This document shows, in pieces, positions 17,443 through 25,877 of a stretch of DNA of 64,000 nt (the stretch's first letter is position 1; each line of letters starts with the position of its first letter). Below the pieces are notes generated by a model. That model did no database searches, had not been told where the DNA came from, and saw nothing but the letters and a program-made list of their open reading frames with translations. This stretch comes from Parvivirga hydrogeniphila (GTDB taxonomy: Bacteria > Actinomycetota > Coriobacteriia > Anaerosomatales > Anaerosomataceae): NCBI RefSeq assembly GCF_023371205.1, contig NZ_JAMCCO010000001.1:120662-184661 (forward strand). Reading direction: 5' to 3'. The position numbers and the translations under genes were made by a program.

Positions 17443-17769
17443 TTAGCGGCCCTCCCTGGCGCGGTACGCCGCGACGCGAGCTCGCAGGTCGCGCCCGATC
17501 GCGACGAGCTCTTTTGGCGGACGCCCGAACGTGTGGGTGTAGCCAGGCAGGACGTCGGTGAGCGTGCCTTCGACGACACGCCCGGTCATGGTCTCGACTT
17601 CGACCTTCTCACCGATGCGTGCCGCGGCGCGCGCAAACCCCTTCACCCACATCTTCAGCGGCTGGCGCGCCGTGTCCTCGGGAAGCCCGTCGGCGCGTTC
17701 GCCCGGCTCGAGCACGACGCGCTCGACCTCGACCCAGTCGCCCGCCTGGCACCCCGTGCGCTCGTTCAC
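17443..17769 (-). CDS. ortA: 2-amino-4-oxopentanoate thiolase, alpha subunit
   Basis: A 108-residue small thiolase subunit. GDWVEVERVVLEPGERADGLPEDT near the start and MWVKGFARAAARIGEKVEVETMTGR are typical of OrtA; the rest is a short beta-rich domain. GTG 17769 was chosen because GAGGTGATC, a near-perfect ribosome site, precedes it. That site overlaps the stop codon of ord, so translation of the two is linked. The usual OrtA length is about 100 residues. Confidence 0.9.
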   Translation of the reverse strand: MNERTGCQAGDWVEVERVVLEPGERADGLPEDTARQPLKMWVKGFARAAARIGEKVEVETMTGRVVEGTLTDVLPGYTHTFGRPPKELVAIGRDLRARVAAYRAREGR

Positions 17770-17774
17770 CGCGA

Positions 17775-18794
17775 TCACCTCGCGCCGGCCGAGGGCGCCC
17801 AGTACCGCGGGACGGGCATGTCGGTCACTGTGAGCAGACCCGGCGGCGCGTCCACGATGAGCGGGATGTAGTTGCCCGTGCTCGCGTAGGTGCCCTTGCC
17901 GCCAGGGACCTCGGGCTCGTTGCGTAGGTGGAGCTCGGGGTCGCCGTAGATATGGATGTAGTCGCCGGTGGCCACGCCTTCGGCTTCGGGGCGGATCTGC
18001 TGCGGGTGGACGAGCTCCACCCGCAGGACGTCGCCCTCGTACCCGCGCCCGACGTGCCGGCATCCGGCGACCTGCCCGGGCGCCACGTGGACGTGCGGGG
18101 TCGAGCGCTCCACCGACGAGACGATCGGCTCGCGGGACTCCTCGACGCGGTCGATCCGCCATCCGAGCGCGTCAGCGATAAGCCCGATCGATTCCGGGAA
18201 GCCGATGTGCCCGACGATGCGGCCCTCGGCCACGCCCCGCTCGAACTCGTCCACGCTCGTCCCGACGCCTTGGCTCGCCATCACCGTCGGGCCGAACGGC
18301 GAGAGGTCGTTCACGCGCTCCGCGACGATGCGATCGACACGCAGGCACACCGATGTCAGCGTCACGATGAGCGCGTCGAGCACGAACCCCGGGTTGATGC
18401 CGCAGCCGAGCACGCTCACGCCGTGTTCCTCGGCAAGCTCGTCGATGCGCTGCGCCCAATCGGCGTCGCTCGCCCACGGGTACGCGAGCTTCTCGGCGAT
18501 GCACAGCACGTTGCAGCCCGCTTCGATGGCCGGGACGATCTGCCCTTCGACCTCGTCGAGATTGCTTTGGGTGCAGATGCACACGACGTCGGGCCGCTTC
18601 GCGAGGACGGCGGCCGCGTCGGTGGTCATGCGGACGTCGCAGTCGCGCCCGATGAGCTCGCCGACCGTCATGCCGTCCTTCGCGGGGTTGGTGACGATCG
18701 CTCCGACGATCTCGACGTCTGCGGGACGGTCGAGCAAGTAGCCGAGAAGCCCTTGCCCCATCATCCCTGTGCCCCACACAGCGACCCTGATCAC
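17775..18794 (-). CDS. ord: 2,4-diaminopentanoate dehydrogenase
   Basis: A 339-residue NAD(P)-dependent dehydrogenase that oxidatively deaminates 2,4-diaminopentanoate to 2-amino-4-oxopentanoate. The N-terminal Rossmann loop is VAVWGTGMMGQG. INPGFVLDALIVTLTSVC in the middle is typical of the dihydrodipicolinate-reductase-like Ord family. GTG 18794 follows AGGGGG. It is the promoter-proximal gene of ord-ortA-ortB. A tandem TATGCAAT motif lies 20-48 bases upstream, also found before oraS. Confidence 0.92.
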   Translation of the reverse strand: MIRVAVWGTGMMGQGLLGYLLDRPADVEIVGAIVTNPAKDGMTVGELIGRDCDVRMTTDAAAVLAKRPDVVCICTQSNLDEVEGQIVPAIEAGCNVLCIAEKLAYPWASDADWAQRIDELAEEHGVSVLGCGINPGFVLDALIVTLTSVCLRVDRIVAERVNDLSPFGPTVMASQGVGTSVDEFERGVAEGRIVGHIGFPESIGLIADALGWRIDRVEESREPIVSSVERSTPHVHVAPGQVAGCRHVGRGYEGDVLRVELVHPQQIRPEAEGVATGDYIHIYGDPELHLRNEPEVPGGKGTYASTGNYIPLIVDAPPGLLTVTDMPVPRYWAPSAGAR

Positions 18795-18813
18795 GGCAGG
18801 CCCCCTCTCGTCG

Positions 18814-18842
18814 TATGCAATACCCGTACGCCGCTATGCAAT
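18814..18842 (-). promoter_or_regulatory. Tandem TATGCAAT motif upstream of ord
   Basis: Plus-strand TATGCAAT occurs at 18814-18821 and again at 18835-18842, 21 bases apart. The upstream oraS region has the same arrangement. On the minus strand a -35 TTGCAT and a weak CATACG -10 at 18-base spacing is the alternative reading. Confidence 0.5.
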
Positions 18843-18870
18843 CACACGGGGAGCCGCTGTGCCAGACGCT

Positions 18871-20256
18871 TCAGGCCTTGCGGAGGATGGCGCGCGCGGC
18901 GTGGATACCGCTCGCACTCGACTGCAGCAGACCGCGGGTCACGCCAGCGCCGTCGCCGATGGCGTACAGGCCCGCGATCTGCGTCTGCAGGTCCGCGCCG
19001 AGCTCGAGACGCGACGAGTAGAACTTCACCTCGACGCCGTACAGCAGCGTGCCGTCGGCTGCGACGCCCGGTGCGAGCTTGTCCATCGCATCCAGGAACT
19101 CGAGGATGTCGGCGAGGTGCCGGTACGGGAGCACGAACGAGAGGTCGCCCGGCGTCGCCGAGGGCATCGTGGGCTCGACGACCGACTGGGCGATGCGCTT
19201 CTGAGTCGAGCGCCGCCCCGCGCGCAGGTCGCCCAGGCGCTGCACGAGGATGCCGCCGCCGAGCAGGTTCGCAAGCCGGGCGATCGACTGCCCGTAGGTG
19301 ATCGGGTCGTTGAACGGGTGCGTGAAGGTCTGGCTCACGAGCACCGCGAAGTTCGTGTACGCGGTGCGCTCTTCAGCATACGAATGCCCGTTCACCGTCA
19401 CGATGTCGCCGTACGACTCGGTGGTGACTTCGCCGTATGGATTCATGCAGAATGTGCGGACCTGATCGCCGAACCGCTTGGAGTAGTAGATGAGCTTGGC
19501 TTCGTACAGCGGCTCGGTAAGAGGCTCGAGCACGGGGGCAGGCACCTCGACCCGCACGCCGATGTCCACCGCGTTGCTCGCAAGGCCGATGCCCAGAGCG
19601 CGCGCCTGCGCGGCCAGCCAGTCCGCGCCGTCGCGCCCGGGAGCGAGCACGACCGTCTCCGAGAGGAGCGTGGAGCCGTCCGCGAGCTCGACGCCGACGA
19701 CGTGACCCGCGTCCACGAGCACGCGCACCGCTTCGGTGCCGAGGCGGACCTCGACTCCGTGTTCGACCAGCCAATCGTGCATGGCCTGGAGCACCGCCGG
19801 CGAGCGGTCGGTCCCGATGTGGCGCACGCGCATCGGCACGAGGCGCATCTCTGCAAGCGTCGCCGCTCGGCACAGCCGCTCGGCGGTCGCCTCGTCCGGG
19901 CCGTGGACCTCCTCTGTGGCGCCGAACTGAACCCAGATGCGGTCGGCGTCCGAGAGCAGACGGTCGAGCGTCTCGCGTCCCACGTAGTCGCCGAGCCACC
20001 CTCCGACCTCTGCCGACAGCGTGAGCTTGCCGTCCGAGAACGCGCCCGCGCCGCCCCACCCGCTCATGATCGCGCAGGTCTCGCACCCGACGCAGTGCGT
20101 CTCGCGAGCCGGGCAACGCCGCTTATCGATCGCCTTGCCGCGGTCGACGATCGCGAGCCGTCCCGCGCGGCCGGACCGTGCCAGCTCGAGCGCCGCGAAG
20201 ATGCCTGCCGGGCCCGCGCCGACGATCACCACGTCGAACCGTTCGCGTGCACTCAT
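18871..20256 (-). CDS. FAD-dependent oxidoreductase (COG2509-like)
   Basis: A 461-residue FAD enzyme. The dinucleotide loop VIVGAGPAGIFAALELA is at about 9-25. A Cys cluster follows at CPARETHCVGCETCAIMSGWGGAGAFSDGKL (several Cys in about 15 residues), which is characteristic of the COG2509 group of uncharacterised dehydrogenases. A second FAD contact, GLYAIGDGAGVTRGLLQSSASG, lies near the C terminus. The electron partner and substrate are unknown. It is transcribed upstream of ord on the same strand, but the 76-base gap holds the ord motif, so it is probably not in that operon. Confidence 0.8.
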   Translation of the reverse strand: MSARERFDVVIVGAGPAGIFAALELARSGRAGRLAIVDRGKAIDKRRCPARETHCVGCETCAIMSGWGGAGAFSDGKLTLSAEVGGWLGDYVGRETLDRLLSDADRIWVQFGATEEVHGPDEATAERLCRAATLAEMRLVPMRVRHIGTDRSPAVLQAMHDWLVEHGVEVRLGTEAVRVLVDAGHVVGVELADGSTLLSETVVLAPGRDGADWLAAQARALGIGLASNAVDIGVRVEVPAPVLEPLTEPLYEAKLIYYSKRFGDQVRTFCMNPYGEVTTESYGDIVTVNGHSYAEERTAYTNFAVLVSQTFTHPFNDPITYGQSIARLANLLGGGILVQRLGDLRAGRRSTQKRIAQSVVEPTMPSATPGDLSFVLPYRHLADILEFLDAMDKLAPGVAADGTLLYGVEVKFYSSRLELGADLQTQIAGLYAIGDGAGVTRGLLQSSASGIHAARAILRKA

Positions 20257-20284
20257 GCCACCACCTCCGAACCCGCCCGTCGAG

Positions 20285-21685
20285 CTACGGCTCCTGCCTG
20301 GCCAGCGGTACGAACTTCGTGTAGCGGTCGAGGTACGAGACGCGGCAGACCCCCGTCGGGCCGTTGCGGTGCTTCGCTACGATGATCTCGGCCTCGCCTT
20401 TCGGGGGGACGTCGTCGCGGGAGCGCGTGTCGTCCTCGTCAGCGCCTCGCGGGAACGTGTCCCGGTGGATGAACATCACGACGTCGGCATCCTGCTCGAT
20501 CGCCCCCGATTCACGCAGGTCCGAGAGCACTGGACGCCCTCTGCGCTGCTCGACGGCCCGAGAGAGCTGCGAGAGGGCAAGCACCGGGACGTTCAGCTCC
20601 TTGGCGAGGATCTTCAGCCCGCGGGAGATGTCCGCCACGTCCTGCTGCCGGTTCTCGGACCGCCGGTTCTGCGGCTGCATGAGCTGGAGGTAGTCGACCA
20701 CGATCAGTCCGTCTTCCTTGTCGCGGAACAGCCGCCGCGCCTTCGCGCGGACCTCGACGATCGAGGTCGATGCCGTGTCGTCGACCCACAGCGGCATGTC
20801 GCCCAGCCGTCCCGCCGCATCCACAAGCGCCGGCCAGTCGGCGTCGTTGAGGTACCCGGTCCGCAAGCGGTGCGAATCGACGCGCGCCTCCGCACACAGC
20901 AGGCGCTGGACCAGCTGTTCTGACGACATCTCGAGGCTGAAGATCGCCACGGGGTAGCCCTTGCGGGCCGCTTCCACGGCGATGTTGAGCGCGAGCGCCG
21001 TCTTGCCGACCGATGGCCGCGCCGCAAGGATGACCAGGTCGCCCCGGTGAAGGCCGGCGAGTATCTTGTCCAGGTCCGGGAACCCCGTCGGGACGCCGGT
21101 GACGTGCTCCTTGCGCTCCGCGAGGACCTCGATCTGCTCGAAGCTCGTCTTGAGCAGCTCCCGCATCGGCCGGAAGTTGCTTGAGACGCGCTTCTTCGTG
21201 ACGTCGAACAGCCGCTTCTCGGCTGTTTCGATCGCCTCGTCCAGGTCGTCGACGCGCTCGTACCCGAGCGTGGCGATGTCGGTGCCTGCCCGGATGAGCT
21301 CGCGAAGCGTCGAGGTGCGTTTCACGATCTCCGCGTAATGCCCGGCGTTGGAGACGAGCGGGACGCGATCCACGAGCTCGATGAGGTACGGCTTGCCGCC
21401 GGCCTCTTCGAGACTGCCGGTGGCTTGGAGCCGGTCGGCCACTGTGATCTGGTCGACTGCCTCGCCGCGGTTGTAGAGGTCTCTGATGGCGCCGAAGATG
21501 ACGCCGTGGCGCGGCAAGGCGAAGTCGGCAGGCTCGACGGCGCTCAGACCGACTTCGACCGCCTCGGACGACATGAGCATCGCCCCGAGAAGCGACTGCT
21601 CGGCCTCCTCGTTGTACGGGGGAACGCGGCCGCCGCGGTCTGCGACCGGCCTCGGCCCGTCTTCGTCCTTCGTCCTTCGCGCCAC
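20285..21685 (-). CDS. dnaB: Replicative DNA helicase DnaB
   Basis: A 466-residue hexameric helicase that opens the replication fork. The N-terminal DnaB domain begins PPYNEEAEQSLLGAMLM (about 22-38). The RecA-like domain has Walker A ARPSVGKTAL at 222-231, Walker B region DGLIVVDYLQLM and the ALSQLSRAVEQR motif. No intein is present; intein-free dnaB is the simple state. It closes the rpsF-ssb-rpsR-DUF2232-rplI-dnaB run, a common arrangement in Gram-positive bacteria. Confidence 0.96.
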   Translation of the reverse strand: MARRTKDEDGPRPVADRGGRVPPYNEEAEQSLLGAMLMSSEAVEVGLSAVEPADFALPRHGVIFGAIRDLYNRGEAVDQITVADRLQATGSLEEAGGKPYLIELVDRVPLVSNAGHYAEIVKRTSTLRELIRAGTDIATLGYERVDDLDEAIETAEKRLFDVTKKRVSSNFRPMRELLKTSFEQIEVLAERKEHVTGVPTGFPDLDKILAGLHRGDLVILAARPSVGKTALALNIAVEAARKGYPVAIFSLEMSSEQLVQRLLCAEARVDSHRLRTGYLNDADWPALVDAAGRLGDMPLWVDDTASTSIVEVRAKARRLFRDKEDGLIVVDYLQLMQPQNRRSENRQQDVADISRGLKILAKELNVPVLALSQLSRAVEQRRGRPVLSDLRESGAIEQDADVVMFIHRDTFPRGADEDDTRSRDDVPPKGEAEIIVAKHRNGPTGVCRVSYLDRYTKFVPLARQEP

Positions 21686-21703
21686 GCGCTCACATCCCAG
21701 CGT

Positions 21704-22255
21704 CTACTCGGTAGCCGGCTGCTCCTCGACCGCGCCCGCAGCCTCATCGGCAGGCTCCGCCTCGGCACCCGTTGCGCTCGCCGCCTCCGCGACCGCTGCG
21801 GCGCCCTCTCCCACGCGCACCACGCGAACTGTGACGTCCACCGCGACGTCAGCATACAGGTGCGCAGTGACCGGATAGTCGCCGAGCGTCTTGATGTGCG
21901 TGCGGAGCTCGAGCTTGCGCCGGTCGAGATCGACGCCGAGCTGCGCATTCATCGCCTCTGCGATCATGCCGGAGGTGACCGAGCCGAACAGCTTGCCCTC
22001 GTCGCCGGCCTTCGCCTCGACCACGACGGTCTTGCCAGCGATGGCGCCGGCGACCCGCTCGGCCTCCGCCCGGCGCTCCGCCTCACGCTTCGCGATGTTG
22101 TGCTTGCGGCCCTCGAGCTGCTTCAGGTTGCCGGGCGTCGCTTCTACCGCCATCTTGCGCGGCAGGAGGTAGTTGACCGCGAATCCCCGGGCGACCTCGA
22201 TCACGTCGCCTTCGGATCCGCGACCTTTCAAATCAGTCAACAGGATGACCTTCAT
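21704..22255 (-). CDS. rplI: 50S ribosomal protein L9
   Basis: A 183-residue L9 that binds 23S rRNA at the L1 side of the large subunit. It begins MKVILLTDLKGRGSEGDV and has the GFAVNYLLPRKMA motif and the long connecting helix, then the C-terminal domain. It is longer than usual (about 150), because of an Ala/Glu-rich acidic tail of about 30 residues. ATG 22255 was preferred over upstream in-frame codons since it matches the family start exactly. Confidence 0.96.
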   Translation of the reverse strand: MKVILLTDLKGRGSEGDVIEVARGFAVNYLLPRKMAVEATPGNLKQLEGRKHNIAKREAERRAEAERVAGAIAGKTVVVEAKAGDEGKLFGSVTSGMIAEAMNAQLGVDLDRRKLELRTHIKTLGDYPVTAHLYADVAVDVTVRVVRVGEGAAAVAEAASATGAEAEPADEAAGAVEEQPATE

Positions 22256-22363
22256 CGCTTCTCCTACTCTGTCCCCATGGCCCGAACGGGCCGTGCGACA
22301 CATTCCACTCTAGTGCTGCTCGGACGCATCCGCCACTGAGATGCGACGGTGGCGCCGAGCCTA

Positions 22364-23338
22364 TCAGACGGACGGTCGGCTTGCGTCCGTTCGTCCGTCG
22401 CGCGGCAGCTTCCGGAAGTTCAGCCAGACGTCCACGAGCCCGGTCAGGCTCACCAGCGGAACGAAGGCCTCGGTGATCGCAAGCGTGGCATACCCGAACG
22501 CGCGGCCCGCCTTCGACACCTTCACGCGCTCGTACAGGCCCGCGAACACGGCGACGCCTTGCGCGAACAGCACCCAACGCATCGTGAGAAGAAGGTTCTC
22601 TCCGACCACGCCGAGCAGCCCGCCGCGCCATCCGTGGCTGAACTTGTCAACCGCCATCAACACGAGCGCCGCGATGAGCGCCCACACCACGCGCGGGTCG
22701 AGGTCGAACTCCGCGAGCGGCGGGACTCCGCGGACCTCGACGCCGAGGCGCCGCAGGACCACGGTCGCGGCTCCGACCGATCCCACCGCGGTCACTCCGG
22801 CAAGGAACGCCAGCACCGCGGGGAGGATGCGGACCATGGTCGAGACCAGTTCTTCGACCTGGCGCTTGGCCTCCGCGCTGCCGATGCCCGCTTGCGGGGC
22901 GCCGACCAGACCTTGGCTCACTGCCTGCTGCATGGTGGTGCGGAACATCGTCGCCACGTCTGTGCCTTGCGCGGCCGCCGCGCCGACGACCGCTCCTGCC
23001 CACACCGCTGCGACCGCGACCGCGACGGCCAGCACGGCCGACTCGAACCGGGACCGCTTGAGCAGCCCCACGGTGACGGGGCCCACGACGAGCAGCCACA
23101 GCGTCACGTACAGCGGGCCGGTCGGGTCGAGCACGAACGTCGCGGCTCCTGCCACGAACGCCGCCGCGGCCGCGGCGAGCGCTCCGTGGCGGACGTGCAG
23201 CCGGACGAGCCCTGCTGCCGCCAGCGGCAGCCCGATCGGCGGGAACGCCAGGCTCACGAGCGCACCGGCCACCACCGCGAGCAGCGCTGCGGCGGGCCGA
23301 GCCCGCCTTGGCTCGCCGCTATCAGCGACGCTTGCCAT
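22364..23338 (-). CDS. DUF2232 (YybS-like) membrane protein
   Basis: A 324-residue protein with about eight membrane helices, of the DUF2232 family that sits between rpsR and rplI in many Gram-positive genomes. Its function is not established. It overlaps the end of rpsR by 17 bases and is followed by rplI after about 110 bases. The helices are very Ala/Val-rich. The family call rests mostly on position and topology together with the C-terminal half ([18 protein letters not shown]). Confidence 0.7.
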   Translation of the reverse strand: MASVADSGEPRRARPAAALLAVVAGALVSLAFPPIGLPLAAAGLVRLHVRHGALAAAAAAFVAGAATFVLDPTGPLYVTLWLLVVGPVTVGLLKRSRFESAVLAVAVAVAAVWAGAVVGAAAAQGTDVATMFRTTMQQAVSQGLVGAPQAGIGSAEAKRQVEELVSTMVRILPAVLAFLAGVTAVGSVGAATVVLRRLGVEVRGVPPLAEFDLDPRVVWALIAALVLMAVDKFSHGWRGGLLGVVGENLLLTMRWVLFAQGVAVFAGLYERVKVSKAGRAFGYATLAITEAFVPLVSLTGLVDVWLNFRKLPRDGRTDASRPSV

Positions 23339-23582
23339 CGACCCTTCCGCTCACGACCGGGACCGTGTACGGCACGAGCGCCATCTCACGGGCGCGCTTG
23401 ATCGCCATCGCCAGCTGGTGCTGGTGCTGTGCGCAGTTGCCGGATACGCGACGCGGCTTGATCTTCCCGCGGTCGGTCATGAACTTCTTGAGCGTGTTGA
23501 CGTCCTTGTAGTCGATGTACTCGACCTTGTCCTTGCAGAACTGGCAGTACTTCCGCTTGGGCTTACGAGCGTAATCGCTCAC
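23322..23582 (-). CDS. rpsR: 30S ribosomal protein S18
   Basis: An 86-residue S18. [19 protein letters not shown] carries the CxxC zinc pair, and [22 protein letters not shown] carries a third Cys and His, so this is the Zn-binding (C+) form. GTG 23582 follows GGAGG. It forms a heterodimer with S6 on 16S rRNA. It is encoded after ssb in the usual order. Confidence 0.96.
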   Translation of the reverse strand: MSDYARKPKRKYCQFCKDKVEYIDYKDVNTLKKFMTDRGKIKPRRVSGNCAQHQHQLAMAIKRAREMALVPYTVPVVSGRVDGKRR

Positions 23583-23671
23583 TGGCTCTGCCTCCTTTCC
23601 CACGGCTCGGGAGAGCCGCGCGTGCGCCACGCCGGGGCGGGAGGGGCCCGCACCGCGGCCGGCATCTGCCC

Positions 23672-24079
23672 CTAGAAGGGGATCTCTTCTCCGTCGATGT
23701 CCTCGACCGGCATCGGTGCTTTCGCAGACGACGCCGCAGGACCGTCCTCGCGCGCGGAGAGGAACTCGATCTCTTCCGCCACGACTTCCAGTTTGCTTCG
23801 CTTGTCGCCGTCAGGCGTCTCCCACTGGCTCCAGCGGAGACGGCCCTCGATCGCCACTTTCGTGCCCTTCTTCAGGTACCGCGCGAGCGCGGTCGCGCGC
23901 GCACCGAAGAGCACGACGTCGATGAAGTTCGGCACGTCTTCCCACTCGCCTGTGCTCTGGTTCTTGCGACGGTCGTTCACCGCCACACCGAGCCTGAGCA
24001 CATCCGTACCGCCTGCCGTGGCCCGGAGCTCCGGGTCGCGGGTAAGGTTGCCTGAGATGACGACTCTGTTGATGCTCAT
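23672..24079 (-). CDS. ssb: Single-stranded DNA-binding protein
   Basis: A 135-residue SSB. The OB-fold starts [19 protein letters not shown] and continues to about 108, with [25 protein letters not shown] short linker and the acidic tip DIDGEEIPF follow, the tail that recruits repair and replication proteins. It lies between rpsF and rpsR and is the only ssb in the window. Confidence 0.96.
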   Translation of the reverse strand: MSINRVVISGNLTRDPELRATAGGTDVLRLGVAVNDRRKNQSTGEWEDVPNFIDVVLFGARATALARYLKKGTKVAIEGRLRWSQWETPDGDKRSKLEVVAEEIEFLSAREDGPAASSAKAPMPVEDIDGEEIPF

Positions 24080-24134
24080 GTGTTCCCACCTCGTTCGTGC
24101 GGCATGAAGCCGCTCCTGGTCCGCTCCCGACCCG

Positions 24135-24428
24135 TCAGTCGAGATCGTCGCGACGGATGATCTTGAAGCGGACGACCGGATCCGTGATCTTCAGGACGCG
24201 GTCGAGCTCAGCGACAGTGGCTGCGTCAGCGTGGAACATGAGCACGTGGTAGTCGGCCTCGGAAAGCCCTGCGATCTCGTACGCGAGTTTTCGCTTGCCC
24301 CACGCGTCTTCGGAGTCGACGACACCGCCGGCGGCGGTGATGACTCCGCGGACCTTGCTCAGAAGCGCCTCGCGACCATCGTCGTCGAGCGAGGGGTTGA
24401 TGATGAGCATGACTTCATACGCCTTCAC
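24135..24428 (-). CDS. rpsF: 30S ribosomal protein S6
   Basis: A 97-residue S6. It begins MKAYEVMLIINPSLDDDGRE and has KRKLAYEIAGLSEADYHVLMFHAD and a basic C-terminal RRDDLD. It partners S18 in the small subunit platform. It is the first gene of the rpsF-ssb-rpsR operon. A GC-rich hairpin lies in the leader (24454-24484). Confidence 0.96.
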   Translation of the reverse strand: MKAYEVMLIINPSLDDDGREALLSKVRGVITAAGGVVDSEDAWGKRKLAYEIAGLSEADYHVLMFHADAATVAELDRVLKITDPVVRFKIIRRDDLD

Positions 24429-24453
24429 TTGTTCACCTCCTCTGGGCTAGACG

Positions 24454-24484
24454 GCCCCGGGACTCGAAGGCGTCAGCCCGGGGC
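24454..24484 (-). promoter_or_regulatory. Leader hairpin upstream of rpsF
   Basis: GCCCCGGG and CCCGGGGC form an 8-bp stem with a 15-base head, 26 bases upstream of the rpsF start. Its position fits the S6:S18-binding leader that represses rpsF-rpsR in many bacteria, but I could not match the protein-binding CCG/bulge with certainty. A terminator is the alternative. Confidence 0.4.
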
Positions 24485-24569
24485 AGGAAATGAAGCCCTC
24501 GCAGTGTACCAGAGTCCCGCCGCGTCCACAATTCCATACCCCACGGCTCTGACACGCTGCGCTTTCCCC

Positions 24570-25553
24570 CTATACAACACGCTGCACCCCCAGCACCTTT
24601 CGCCGCGCGCGCATCGTGGCGGCGACCGATAGCACGCCCGCCGCGATCGACAGCACCGCACTGCGCGTCGCGAGCGCTGAGGGCGGCGCCGCCACGCCGA
24701 GCGTCTGCACGGCGCGATTGCGCTCGGCCGCGACCGGTCGCGCGCCCCATCTCGCCGCTGCGCTCGTCTGCTGCATCGCTTGGATCGAGCGGAAGATGGA
24801 CTGCCGCACCGTCCGCTGACCGGCAGCAGGGCAGGCGGCATCCGTCCCCCGCCACGCGCCAGGGCTCGCGCCGTTCAGCGCTGGGTCGTGCGGAGAGCGC
24901 TCCGCACGAAGACCTTCCGCCTGACCCTCGCTCGCCGGCTGGATGCCAGGAACCTCACCGGCCGCCGCAGTGCCGTCGACAGCCGGCGACCCGGATGGCG
25001 TTGGCCGCTGCACGGACGTCTCTCCCGTATCACCTGTCACCGGAAAGCCCGGCGCCTCCTCGTCCGCGCTGCCGCCAGCGGCGAGCAGCGGCTCGGGGTC
25101 GACGTACCGCCCCTCGACCCGCACGCTCAGGTGTACGTGCGGCGACTCGCAGGACGCGTCGCCTGCCGATGCGAGCTCGCCGACGCCCGTTCCGGGCACG
25201 ACCTCCGCTCCCGCGCTCACCCAGAGGTCCTGAAGCGGCATGACCGTGACGAGAGCACCGTCTGCAGTCTCGACAGTGACCGCGCCGCACCGCCCCCCAC
25301 CGTCGGCCGGCACCAGCCCAGCGAACCGCACGCGGCCTCGGCACGGGGCCGCGACGGCCTCGCCGGCCGTGCCGAGGATGTCCAGCCCCCGGTGCGTGCA
25401 GCACGATCCTGCAGCGACGTAGGTCTCTCCGAACCGCAGAGCGATGGCTCCTGGGACCGGCGTAGCAAGCGGCTCCAGAGCGGACGCGTGCGCTGGCGCG
25501 ATGAGCGCACACATGAAAACGGCGAGCACCGCTCGGTGACTGATGCCCTTCAT
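24570..25553 (-). CDS. Exported M23 (LytM) peptidase with C-terminal anchor, probable LexA target
   Basis: A 327-residue exported protein. A signal peptide (about 1-25) is followed by a LytM domain (about 35-160) with the zinc ligands in CTHRGLDILG (His, Asp) and SPHVHLSV (HxH). The domain would cut peptidoglycan peptide bridges or be an activator. A long Pro/Gly/Ala/Ser linker (about 165-265) follows, then one hydrophobic helix (about 300-318) and a short basic tail. ATG 25553 has no strong ribosome site. A LexA-type box lies 51-64 bases upstream, so DNA-damage induction, possibly as a division inhibitor, is inferred. Confidence 0.78.
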   Translation of the reverse strand: MKGISHRAVLAVFMCALIAPAHASALEPLATPVPGAIALRFGETYVAAGSCCTHRGLDILGTAGEAVAAPCRGRVRFAGLVPADGGGRCGAVTVETADGALVTVMPLQDLWVSAGAEVVPGTGVGELASAGDASCESPHVHLSVRVEGRYVDPEPLLAAGGSADEEAPGFPVTGDTGETSVQRPTPSGSPAVDGTAAAGEVPGIQPASEGQAEGLRAERSPHDPALNGASPGAWRGTDAACPAAGQRTVRQSIFRSIQAMQQTSAAARWGARPVAAERNRAVQTLGVAAPPSALATRSAVLSIAAGVLSVAATMRARRKVLGVQRVV

Positions 25554-25603
25554 CCCACGCCTCCGTAGCCCGGTCGCCGCGGAGACGGGAGGGAGCGGCG
25601 GAA

Positions 25604-25617
25604 CGAACGTTTGTTCG
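25604..25617. promoter_or_regulatory. LexA-type SOS box
   Basis: CGAACGTTTGTTCG matches the Gram-positive LexA consensus CGAAC-N4-GTTCG exactly. It lies upstream of the M23 peptidase gene; the only other nearby feature is the tRNA, which points away from it and is not an expected target. Confidence 0.65.
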
Positions 25618-25690
25618 TATGGTATGGCGCTCGCGCCGGCCGTGCAAGCAGCGCGCGACGAACGGCAGAAGGCGGTGACGAGCGGCCTAC

Positions 25691-25716
25691 GAAAACGGCC
25701 GCCCAAGGGCGGCCGG
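25691..25716 (-). terminator. Intrinsic terminator after tRNA-Gly
   Basis: GGCCGCCC-AA-GGGCGGCC forms a stem of at least 8 bp, followed on the minus strand by GTTTTC. It sits about 10 bases past the tRNA 3' end. Confidence 0.75.
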
Positions 25717-25725
25717 TCATCACGC

Positions 25726-25801
25726 TGGAGCGGGCGACGGGTCTCGAACCCGCGGCCTAGAGCTTGGGAAGCTCTCGCTCTACCAACTGAGCTACGCCCG
25801 C
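25726..25801 (-). tRNA. tRNA-Gly (anticodon CCC)
   Basis: A 76-base cloverleaf on the minus strand. It has acceptor arm GCGGGCG/CGCCCGC, D arm GCTC/GAGC, anticodon stem AGAGC/GCTCT with loop TTCCCAA (anticodon CCC, reading GGG), and T arm GCGGG-TTCGAGA-CCCGT. The 3' CCA is encoded. Confidence 0.96.
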
Positions 25802-25877
25802 CTCTGGCACCCGCGTATTCTACGGCACCACGCTGCGTCTCGCAACGCGCGGCCGCTCTCGCCCGACGCTGCGAGAC

